Positions 51,274-58,312 of a DNA stretch of 64,000 bases are shown here, piece by piece (position 1 is the first letter of the stretch; each line of letters begins with the position of its first letter). The translations under genes and the position numbers were made by a program. The stretch is from contig NZ_PVTF01000011.1 of the NCBI RefSeq assembly GCF_003002815.1, positions 1 to 64,000 of the forward strand, written 5' to 3'. The stretch comes from Umezawaea tangerina (GTDB lineage: Bacteria > Actinomycetota > Actinomycetes > Mycobacteriales > Pseudonocardiaceae). Below the pieces are notes generated by a model. The model was not told where the DNA came from, ran no database searches, and saw only the letters and a program-made list of their open reading frames with translations.

Positions 51274-52449
51274 ATGCGGCCGACCACGACGCGGACGTTG
51301 AACGCCAAGGAGTTCGCCGACATCAAGCACACGGTGGCCATGCGCTCCTCGGCCCGCCGCAACCTGCTGGCGGACCCCGGATACGCGGCGCCGCTGCCGC
51401 AGGAGGTGAGCCTGCAGCTGACCTACCGGTGCAACCTGCGGTGCACCCACTGCTACCAGTGGAACGAACAGGGGTTCTTCCGCGACTTCAGCCCCCAGCG
51501 GCAGCGCACCGAGCTGGACGTGGCGGTCGTCGAGGACGTGCTCGCCGCGACCGCCGCCCAGCGGTCCAAGCTGTTCCTCTGGGGCGGGGAACCCCTGATG
51601 CACAGCCGTTTCGGCGAGGTCGCCGAGCTGCTCGAACGGTATCCGCGCACGGTCAACATGTGCACCAATGGCCTGCTGTTCAAGCGGAAGCTGGACGACC
51701 TGCTGCGCATCGGCCGCGACCTGAACCTCCTGGTGAGCCTGGACGGGCTGGGGGAGGACCACGAGGCGCTGCGCGGCAAGGGCACCTTCGGCCGGACGGT
51801 GGCCAACATCCGGACCATGCTGGACCTCAAGCGCTCCGGCGCCTGGGACGGCGAGCTGTCGTTGTCCTGCATGGTGTCGCACGTGACCGTCGGCAAGATG
51901 TACGAGTTCATGGAGTGGGCCGAGGAGCTGGGCGTCAACACGGTGTACTTCCAGTTCCCCTGGTACATCAGCCCGGACGTCGCCCGGGCCATGGACCGCC
52001 TCTACGCCGAGTCGTTCGCCTGGCTCGACCCGGAGACCCGGACCAAGCAGCCGACCTGGCACTCCTACACCTACCGCCTCCCGCCCGAGCAGCTGCCGGT
52101 GCTGCACGAGTCGATGGCCCGCCTGGCCGCGCGACCGTGGCGGGTCCGCGTGCGCTACCAGCCGCAGCTGGAGGCCGACGAGGTGGACGAGTTCGTCCTG
52201 GGCACGTCCCGCCCGGCCCAGCACCGCAGCAAGTGCCTCGCGGTGTCCAACCGGCTGGAGGTGCACGCCGACGGCAACGTCAGCTCGTGCAAGTTCTTCC
52301 CGGAGTTCGTGGTGGGCAACCTCTACGACACCCCGGTCGGCGAGCTGTGGCAGAGCGCGTCCTTCCGGCAGGTCCGCGAGATCATGTCCGCCAACGGCAT
52401 GATGCCCGTCTGCTCCAAGTGCATTCTCCTCTACCTGAACGGGGTGTGA
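51274..52449 (+). CDS. Radical SAM enzyme with SPASM-like C terminus
   Basis: This 391-residue radical SAM enzyme binds its [4Fe-4S] cluster through C53, C57 and C60 (TYRCNLRCTHCYQW) and has the SAM-binding WGGEPLMHSRF. The C-terminal part has C321, C339, C380 and C383 (KCLAVSNRLEVHADGNVSSCKFFPE and PVCSKCIL), which fits one auxiliary cluster of a SPASM or twitch domain. Such enzymes modify peptides, sugars or carrier-bound substrates by hydrogen abstraction; BtrN of butirosin biosynthesis is a twitch-type example acting on a sugar. AGGAAGGAGG precedes ATG 51274. It is followed 1 bp later by the carrier protein gene, so a carrier-bound or sugar substrate is plausible. Confidence 0.92.
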   Translation: MRPTTTRTLNAKEFADIKHTVAMRSSARRNLLADPGYAAPLPQEVSLQLTYRCNLRCTHCYQWNEQGFFRDFSPQRQRTELDVAVVEDVLAATAAQRSKLFLWGGEPLMHSRFGEVAELLERYPRTVNMCTNGLLFKRKLDDLLRIGRDLNLLVSLDGLGEDHEALRGKGTFGRTVANIRTMLDLKRSGAWDGELSLSCMVSHVTVGKMYEFMEWAEELGVNTVYFQFPWYISPDVARAMDRLYAESFAWLDPETRTKQPTWHSYTYRLPPEQLPVLHESMARLAARPWRVRVRYQPQLEADEVDEFVLGTSRPAQHRSKCLAVSNRLEVHADGNVSSCKFFPEFVVGNLYDTPVGELWQSASFRQVREIMSANGMMPVCSKCILLYLNGV

Positions 52450-52450
52450 C

Positions 52451-52711
52451 ATGGGCCAGGACGTCGTGGAGCGGATCAAGGCGGTGCTCGCGGGAGTGCT
52501 GGCCAACGGGATCGGACCGGCGGAGATCGCCGACGACGCCGACCTGGTCGACGAGTACGGCCTCGACTCGTTGCAGATGATCTCGTTCCTGCTCGGCATC
52601 GAGGACGAGTTCGACCTGGAGCTCGACTACGACAACCTGCGGCTGGACGACCTGCGCTCGGTGCGGCAGTTCGGCGGGTTCGTGGCCGGTCTGGTGCCGG
52701 CCGCGTCGTGA
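52451..52711 (+). CDS. Acyl/peptidyl carrier protein
   Basis: This 86-residue stand-alone carrier protein is acidic, with four predicted helices. The phosphopantetheine attachment serine is S40 in EYGLDSLQMISFLLGIEDEF. It begins 1 bp after the radical SAM gene and its stop overlaps the ATP-grasp gene (GTGA). The tight coupling to an ATP-grasp ligase, and the presence of a free condensation-domain protein in the operon, suggest that it carries an amino or carboxylic acid intermediate rather than a fatty acid. Confidence 0.95.
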   Translation: MGQDVVERIKAVLAGVLANGIGPAEIADDADLVDEYGLDSLQMISFLLGIEDEFDLELDYDNLRLDDLRSVRQFGGFVAGLVPAAS

Positions 52712-53961
52712 GCGGTCGGGTCCGCCTCGGCACCTTCGACGCGGAGTCCTGGTGGCGCCCCGCGGACCTGGCCGCGCTGCCTGCGGTCGCCGGTGGTGGC
52801 GGTGCCGCGGTGGCCGGGATGGACGAGCTGCTGGCCGGGTTCTGCCGGCCCGACGACCTGCTCGTCACCCGAGGTCCGATGGACCCCGTGCTGGTCGACG
52901 GGCTCGCGGACGCCGGGATCCACTTCGGACGGACGGACGCGGGCGCCCCGGCGGACGGGACGGTCGAGCGCCACCTGTCCGACCCGGTTGTCACGCGGAT
53001 GCAGGAGTACGACGGCCTGGCGCCCTACGCGGTGCTGCCCGACACGGTGGCGCTGGCGGAGCGCGTGGGGTGGGACGACCTCCCGGACCTCGACGCCGTG
53101 CGGCTGGTGAACTCCAAGACGTGGTCGAACGAGGTGGTGCGGCGGCTCGGCCTGCCCGGTGCGGGCCGGGTCGTGCGCACCGTCGACGACCTGGTCGCCG
53201 CGGTGTCCGAAGTGGACGGACCGTCGGTCGTCAAGGACCCGTACGGGGTGTCCGGCCGGGCGATCCTGGAGGTCGGCACGCCCGGCGTCCTGGCCGCGGT
53301 CGCGCGCGTGCTGCGCAAGCAGGTCGCGGCGGGCGAACGGGTCGAACTGCTCGTGCAGCCGAAGTACGCGAAGCGGCACGACTTCTCCGGCCACCTCCTC
53401 GTCCACCGCGGTGGCGGCTGGGACTGGCTCGGTCTCCAGGCGATGACCAACCGCGGCTTCCGCTACCTGGGGTCGGGTCCGGTCCGGCCGGGCCTGGTCG
53501 ACGAGGACGACTACCGCCGCATGATCACCGGTGTGGTCGAGGCCGTGGCGGAGACGGGCTACTCCGGCCCGGTCGGCGTCGACTCGATGGTCCTCGACGA
53601 CGGGCGGGTGATCCCGGTGCTGGAGGTCAACGCCCGGCACTCGCTCGGCCTGCTGGCCAGGACGCTCGACCTGCGCGTGGCGCACCACGGGCTGCGATGC
53701 CACCTGGTGCAGCTGGACCTCGTGGTCGGACCGGACCAGGGGGTGGCCGACCTCGTGCGCGCCCTCGGAGCCGCGGGCTACCGGGGCGGGCCGGACGCGG
53801 GTGCCACGGTGCTGAGCGGAAGTGCCGTGAGCGCACCCGGCGGGCGCGTCCACGTCGCCGTGTTCTGCCGGCAGGGCGACCTGCCGCTCTGGTGGGACCG
53901 GCTGCGGACCGTCGTCGCCACGGCCGGGATGAGCACCAGGGGAGTGCCGGATGCGGCTTGA
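52708..53961 (+). CDS. ATP-grasp ligase
   Basis: This 417-residue protein has the ATP-grasp fold: a less conserved N-terminal domain (to about 125), the central ATP-binding part (PSVVKDPYGVSGRAILEVG with the phosphate-contacting Lys and Gly loop, VELLVQPKYAKRHDFSGHLL) and the metal-binding C-terminal VIPVLEVNARHSLGLLART. These enzymes activate a carboxylate as acyl phosphate and join it to an amine or thiol. In butirosin biosynthesis an ATP-grasp enzyme (BtrJ) loads glutamate onto a carrier protein (BtrI). The direct coupling here to a carrier protein gene suggests a similar loading step. Confidence 0.88.
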   Translation: MSGRVRLGTFDAESWWRPADLAALPAVAGGGGAAVAGMDELLAGFCRPDDLLVTRGPMDPVLVDGLADAGIHFGRTDAGAPADGTVERHLSDPVVTRMQEYDGLAPYAVLPDTVALAERVGWDDLPDLDAVRLVNSKTWSNEVVRRLGLPGAGRVVRTVDDLVAAVSEVDGPSVVKDPYGVSGRAILEVGTPGVLAAVARVLRKQVAAGERVELLVQPKYAKRHDFSGHLLVHRGGGWDWLGLQAMTNRGFRYLGSGPVRPGLVDEDDYRRMITGVVEAVAETGYSGPVGVDSMVLDDGRVIPVLEVNARHSLGLLARTLDLRVAHHGLRCHLVQLDLVVGPDQGVADLVRALGAAGYRGGPDAGATVLSGSAVSAPGGRVHVAVFCRQGDLPLWWDRLRTVVATAGMSTRGVPDAA

Positions 53962-54940
53962 GATCGGGCTGATCGGGGCGACCGCGATCGCCGAGCGGGC
54001 CGTCGTGCGCCCCAGCGCCGGGTCGGAGGGGATCTCGGTGCGGGCGGTGGCGGCCAGGGATCCCCGACGTGCTCGGGAGTTCGCCGCCCGCAACGGGATC
54101 CCGGTGGCTCACGGCGGCTACGACGACCTGCTCGCCGACCCCGGTGTCGACGCGGTCTACCTCTCGCTGCACAACTCCGCCCACCACCCGTGGATCCTGC
54201 GGGCGGCCAGGGCGGGCAAGCACGTCATCGTGGAGAAGCCGCTGTGCCTGGACACCGACGAGCTCGCCGGGATCCTGGAGGTCGGCGACGGCGTGCGCGT
54301 GGTGGAGGCCGTGCCCACCGCGGGCCACCCGTGGCAGGCCGCGCTCCGGGAGATGATCGCGGACCGGCGGTACGGCGACCTCCGGACGGTCGACACCGAA
54401 CTGACCTTCGCCGAGCCCGAGCCGGGCGGCTACCGCGACCACCCCGAACTGGGCGGCGGCATCTTCTACGACACCGCGAGCTACTGGCTCCAGGCGGTCC
54501 AGGCGACGGTCGGTCTCACCGGTGTCACGGGGACCGGCGAGTCCGCGTTCGACGGCCCGAACGGCGTCGACCGCTCGTTCCGCGCCGGCCTGTCCTGGGC
54601 CGACGGGCGCACGGCGAGCCTGCGCTGCCAGGTCGGCGCGCACCACGTGGCCACCCACGAGTTCGTGTTCGACCTGGCCACCGCCAGACTCCGCAACTTC
54701 CTGCTGCCGGTGCGCGGTGCCGTGCCGCTGAACCTGGTCGTGCGGCGGTCCGACGGCGCCAGGGAGGTGATCGGGTTCCCGGCGACCTCGTACTACGGCG
54801 AGCAGCTCAAGGCGATCGGAGGCTGGTTGGCGGGCGGTCGGCCGTGGGGTGGTGAACTGTCCGCGGCGGCCGAGCGGATCGCCGTGATGACAGCGGTGCG
54901 CCGCAGTGCGCGGCAGCGCGGATTCCAGGAGGTTCGATGA
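53951..54940 (+). CDS. Gfo/Idh/MocA-family oxidoreductase
   Basis: This 329-residue oxidoreductase has an N-terminal Rossmann domain (EIGLIGATAIAERAVV, VRAVAARDPRRAREFAARNGIP, VDAVYLSLHNSAHHPW) with the conserved E95-K96-P97 in HVIVEKPLCLDTDELAGIL. The C-terminal alpha/beta domain has GGGIFYDTASYWLQAVQATVG. Family members use NAD(P) to oxidise or reduce sugars, inositols or cyclic compounds. In natural-product operons they usually act on a sugar or a small cyclic precursor. It overlaps the ATP-grasp gene by 11 bp and the kinase gene by 4 bp. Confidence 0.92.
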   Translation: MRLEIGLIGATAIAERAVVRPSAGSEGISVRAVAARDPRRAREFAARNGIPVAHGGYDDLLADPGVDAVYLSLHNSAHHPWILRAARAGKHVIVEKPLCLDTDELAGILEVGDGVRVVEAVPTAGHPWQAALREMIADRRYGDLRTVDTELTFAEPEPGGYRDHPELGGGIFYDTASYWLQAVQATVGLTGVTGTGESAFDGPNGVDRSFRAGLSWADGRTASLRCQVGAHHVATHEFVFDLATARLRNFLLPVRGAVPLNLVVRRSDGAREVIGFPATSYYGEQLKAIGGWLAGGRPWGGELSAAAERIAVMTAVRRSARQRGFQEVR

Positions 54941-55896
54941 CCAACCGGCACCGGCTCCGGCTCGACGAGGAGACCGTGCTGCGGATCCTGAGAGCGGCCG
55001 GAGTGGACCCCGGCACGGTCACCTCCTGGGCCGAGCTGCCCGAGGGCACGTTCAACAGCGTCTACCGCGTGCGGACGACCGGTGGTGGGCTGGTGCTCAA
55101 GGTCGCGCCCGGCCCGGACGCGCCGGTCCTCGGCTACGAGCGCGGCCTGATGCGGACCGAGGCCGAGTTCTACCGCGCCGCCAAGGAGTGCGCGCCGGTC
55201 CCCGAGGTGGTGCACGCCGACTTCACCCGCACGACCGTGCCCGCGGACTTCCTGGTGATGACCGAACGCCCTGGGGACAACTGGCAGTCGCGGCGCAGGT
55301 CGATCGCGGGCGCGGTGCGGTCGGGCCTGCGGACCGAGCTCGGCGGCATCGTGCGCAGGACGCACGAGGTCACCGGCACCGGCTTCGGCTACCCGCAGCT
55401 GGGGCTGGTGGGCACCTGGAGGGCGGCCTTCCTGGCCATGGTGGACAGCCTGCTCGCGGACGCCGACCGGTTCGCCGTCGCCCTGCCCGTGCCGCCCGCG
55501 CTGGTCGCCGCGACGATGCGCCGCAACGCCGACCTCCTCGACGACGTCGACCGGCCGGCCCTGGTGCACTTCGACCTGTGGGACGGGAACATCCTCGTCG
55601 ACGGCAGCCGGATCACCGGGCTGGTCGACGGGGAGCGGGCGTTCTGGGGGGATCCGATCGCGGAGTTCGTGTCCGTCGCGCTGTTCGGCGACGTCGAGCA
55701 GGATCCGGACTTCATCGCCGGGTACGCCATGGGGTCGTTCACCCCGAGCATGCGGTCGAGGCTGTCGATGTACCGGGTCTACCTGTACCTGATCATGCTG
55801 ATCGAGGCCGTGCCGCGGGGCTACCTGGGGTCGGGCCACGAGGCCATGGCCCGGCTGATCCGCAGGCACCTGCTGGCGGAGCTGGGTTCGCTGTGA
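54937..55896 (+). CDS. Aminoglycoside phosphotransferase-like kinase
   Basis: This 319-residue protein has the APH/choline-kinase-type fold. GTFNSVYRVRTTGGGLVLKVAP holds the ATP-binding Lys, the catalytic loop is H211-F-D213-L-W-D-G-N218 in ALVHFDLWDGNILVDG, and the metal-binding Asp is in GLVDGERAFWGDPIAEF. Relatives phosphorylate antibiotics, sugars or choline. In this operon it could phosphorylate a sugar intermediate, prepare a leaving group, or inactivate the product inside the producer as self-resistance. ATGA overlap with the oxidoreductase gene and GTGA with the next gene show coupling. Confidence 0.9.
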   Translation: MTNRHRLRLDEETVLRILRAAGVDPGTVTSWAELPEGTFNSVYRVRTTGGGLVLKVAPGPDAPVLGYERGLMRTEAEFYRAAKECAPVPEVVHADFTRTTVPADFLVMTERPGDNWQSRRRSIAGAVRSGLRTELGGIVRRTHEVTGTGFGYPQLGLVGTWRAAFLAMVDSLLADADRFAVALPVPPALVAATMRRNADLLDDVDRPALVHFDLWDGNILVDGSRITGLVDGERAFWGDPIAEFVSVALFGDVEQDPDFIAGYAMGSFTPSMRSRLSMYRVYLYLIMLIEAVPRGYLGSGHEAMARLIRRHLLAELGSL

Positions 55897-56945
55897 TCGA
55901 GATCCTGACCTCCGGTGTCGCGCTCGGCGTGCACGTCCCCGGCCTGCTGCTGGCGGACCGGCTGCGCGAACGGGGTGTCGACGCGACCGTGTCGGTGCTC
56001 GAGGCGCTGCTGCCCGAGGACAAGCTGCGCACCACGGCCGGGATGAAGGTGGCCTTCCACCGGGACTTCCGGCTGGCGCGGGTGGGTCAGCGGGTCGCGT
56101 CCGACCCGGTCGCGGCCGCGGATCCGGCGGCCGTGTCGGCGCTGCTGGAGCGGTGGCGGGCCTTGCCGGTGCGGCGGTTCGTCGTCTTCTCGGGGTTCTG
56201 GCTGCGCCTGGTCGAGCGGTACCTGTCCACCTGCGCCGTCCGGCCGCGCGTCGACGTGTGCCACGTGGACTCGGTCCTGTCGCCGTCGTTCCGCCGGGCC
56301 CCGGACGTCGGCGCCCGGCCGGTCTGGCTCGCGCACGCCGACTCCGGGCGCCTCCCGTGCAGCATCCCGGTCACCCGGACACCGCCGCTGCCGTGGCGGG
56401 ACAGGGCGGAGCGGCTGCTGCTGCACGGCGGCGGCTGGGGGATGGGCACCTACCGCGAGGAGGTGGGAGGCCTGCGTGCGCACGGGTTCGAGCTGGACGT
56501 GGTCGCCTACGAGCTCGCCGACGTGTCCGATGTGGACAGTGGAGTGCGCTACCACATGATGGACCCCGACTGGCATCCCTGGCACGACGTCGGCTACCCG
56601 CCGTTCGGCGAGGTCAAGCCCGGAGCCGTTCCCGAGTTCCGGCGCGGTATGGGCCACCACGGGTCGTTCGACCTGTGCCGGCGGGCGCTGGCGATGGTCA
56701 GCAAGCCCGGTGGCGGCACGCTGCTCGACTCGCTGTGGTCGGCGACCCCGGTGGTGTTCCTCGACCCCTTCGGCGACCACGAGCGGCGCAACGCCGAGCT
56801 CTGGTGCGGGCTGGGGTTCGGGGTGGGCTTCGCGGACTGGAAGGCGAGCGGGTTCGACGTCGGCCCGCTCGGCGCGGCGCACGAGGCGCTGCTGGCCGCG
56901 CGGGACGTTCCCGACTACTCGCGACTGCTGGCGGAGGCGTCGTGA
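55893..56945 (+). CDS. Glycosyltransferase-like protein (GT-B fold)
   Basis: This 350-residue protein resembles GT-B glycosyltransferases of the UGT/MurG type. The N-terminal half starts IEILTSGVALGVHVPGLLLADRLRERGVDATVSVLEALLP, as expected for the acceptor domain. The C-terminal half has SKPGGGTLLDSLWSATPVVFLDPFGDHERRNAELWCGLGFGV, which corresponds to the donor-nucleotide-binding GGxxT and the Asp-His pair of family 1 and 28 enzymes. Overall similarity to characterised enzymes looks low, so acceptor and donor cannot be named. The GTG at 55893 overlaps the kinase gene; its stop overlaps the condensation gene. Confidence 0.7.
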   Translation: MIEILTSGVALGVHVPGLLLADRLRERGVDATVSVLEALLPEDKLRTTAGMKVAFHRDFRLARVGQRVASDPVAAADPAAVSALLERWRALPVRRFVVFSGFWLRLVERYLSTCAVRPRVDVCHVDSVLSPSFRRAPDVGARPVWLAHADSGRLPCSIPVTRTPPLPWRDRAERLLLHGGGWGMGTYREEVGGLRAHGFELDVVAYELADVSDVDSGVRYHMMDPDWHPWHDVGYPPFGEVKPGAVPEFRRGMGHHGSFDLCRRALAMVSKPGGGTLLDSLWSATPVVFLDPFGDHERRNAELWCGLGFGVGFADWKASGFDVGPLGAAHEALLAARDVPDYSRLLAEAS

Positions 56946-58126
56946 CCCTGCTGCCCCATTCGCTGTGGCAGTCGTTCGCCTGGGACCTGGAAAGGCTCAG
57001 GCCCGGCTTCGTCGACAGCCCCTGGTTCACCATGAACGCGGTGCTGGAGCTGCGCGGCCCGCTGGACACCGGCAGGCTGGCCGTCGCGGTCGACCGGCTC
57101 ATCCGGCGGCACGAGGTGCTGCGCACCGAGGTGACCGGTGACGGCCAGGTCGTCACCGCGTCGCCGGGCACGGGGCTGGAGGTGCCGGCCGAGGGTGACG
57201 TGCGGGACTGGACGCACGCCCCCGTTCCCCTGGACGTCCCGATCCGCGTGCGCCTCGCCACGACCGGGCCGGACGCGCACGTGCTGGCACTGCACCTGCA
57301 CCACCTGGTCGCCGACCCCGACACGCTCTGGATCCTGCTGACCGACCTCGGCCTGCTGTACGCGGAGGAGCTGGGCGGACCCCCGCCGCCGGACCCGCTC
57401 GGCCAGTTCGGCGACTACACGCTCGCCGAGGCCGAGATCGTCCACAGTGGACGTCCGGCGGCCGGGGCATGGTGGGAGGCCGTGGTCGGCCGGGCGTCGT
57501 TCGCCGGTGCCACGCCCACGCAGGGCGAGGCCTTCGCCTACCGCGAGGAAGTCCTGACCGCGGAGGAGTTCACGCACGTCGAACGCGGGTGCGTCGCCCG
57601 GCGCAGCACCCCGATGGTGACCCTGCTCGCCGCGCTGGCGGACGGGATGGCCCGGCAGGTCGCCGACGGAGACATGTTCCTGTTCACCACCATCTTCGGC
57701 AAGCGCGACCGACCGCGCTGGCAGCGCGTGGCGGGCCCCTGCATGGTCCCGTCCTACCTCACCGCGCCCCGGACCGACGACCACCGCCGCATCGTGGACG
57801 CGGTCCGCGGCTGCTCCGCGCACGCCCGCTTCCCGGCCACCGAGATCCGCGCGATGAACCCCGACGTCGACTCCGGCATCGTCCCCTTCTTCGAGTACAT
57901 CCCCAGCCACCGCCCCACCACGTTCACCTTCGGCCCGATCGTGGGCCGGGTCACCGCCGCCGCGGGACCGAAGGACACCGGAAAGGCCCAGGAGCTCGGG
58001 ATCCGGCTGCGCAAGACGGACGAGGGCGCGCTGCACGGCCACTTCAGCGCCGACGGCATCGGCTGGTCACAGGAGTCGACCCGCCTGCTGACCGCGCACG
58101 TGGGTGCTGTCGTCCGGGCGCTGTGA
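56942..58126 (+). CDS. Free-standing condensation-domain protein
   Basis: This 394-residue protein is a single NRPS-type condensation domain. The active-site motif HHxxxD is present as H120-H121-LVA-D125 (LHLHHLVADPDTLWILLTDLGLLY), and the N terminus SLWQSFAWDLERLRPGFVDSPWFTMNAVLELRGPLDTGRLAVAVDRLIRRHEVLRTE is typical. The C-terminal half has the expected latch-like region (FFEYIPSHRPTTFTFGP). No adenylation or carrier domain is attached. Free-standing condensation enzymes such as SgcC5 transfer a carrier-bound acyl group to a soluble amine or alcohol. Here the donor would be the carrier protein at 52451. It is the last gene of the operon. Confidence 0.9.
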   Translation: MTLLPHSLWQSFAWDLERLRPGFVDSPWFTMNAVLELRGPLDTGRLAVAVDRLIRRHEVLRTEVTGDGQVVTASPGTGLEVPAEGDVRDWTHAPVPLDVPIRVRLATTGPDAHVLALHLHHLVADPDTLWILLTDLGLLYAEELGGPPPPDPLGQFGDYTLAEAEIVHSGRPAAGAWWEAVVGRASFAGATPTQGEAFAYREEVLTAEEFTHVERGCVARRSTPMVTLLAALADGMARQVADGDMFLFTTIFGKRDRPRWQRVAGPCMVPSYLTAPRTDDHRRIVDAVRGCSAHARFPATEIRAMNPDVDSGIVPFFEYIPSHRPTTFTFGPIVGRVTAAAGPKDTGKAQELGIRLRKTDEGALHGHFSADGIGWSQESTRLLTAHVGAVVRAL

Positions 58127-58312
58127 GGCGGTGGTCGTGGTGTGACGGCACGGGGGCGCGAACTCCGCGCCGCATCGCGGTTCACCTGGTCGTCGGCATG
58201 AGCGCGTCCGCCGTTCGCGGTGAGCTGTCGGGAACCCCGCCTCGATGAGCCGCGCCGCCGGCACGATGGATGCGGCCGAGCTTGTGCAGGACTGCCTGTG
58301 GAGGGCGCCGTC

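Noticed and set aside
58220-58312. Extended N terminus of the STAND ATPase from the earlier GTG at 58220
   Set aside because: The extra residues are Arg/Cys-rich and unlike relatives; GTG 58313 has a better ribosome-binding site and starts just before the conserved VVQAG motif.
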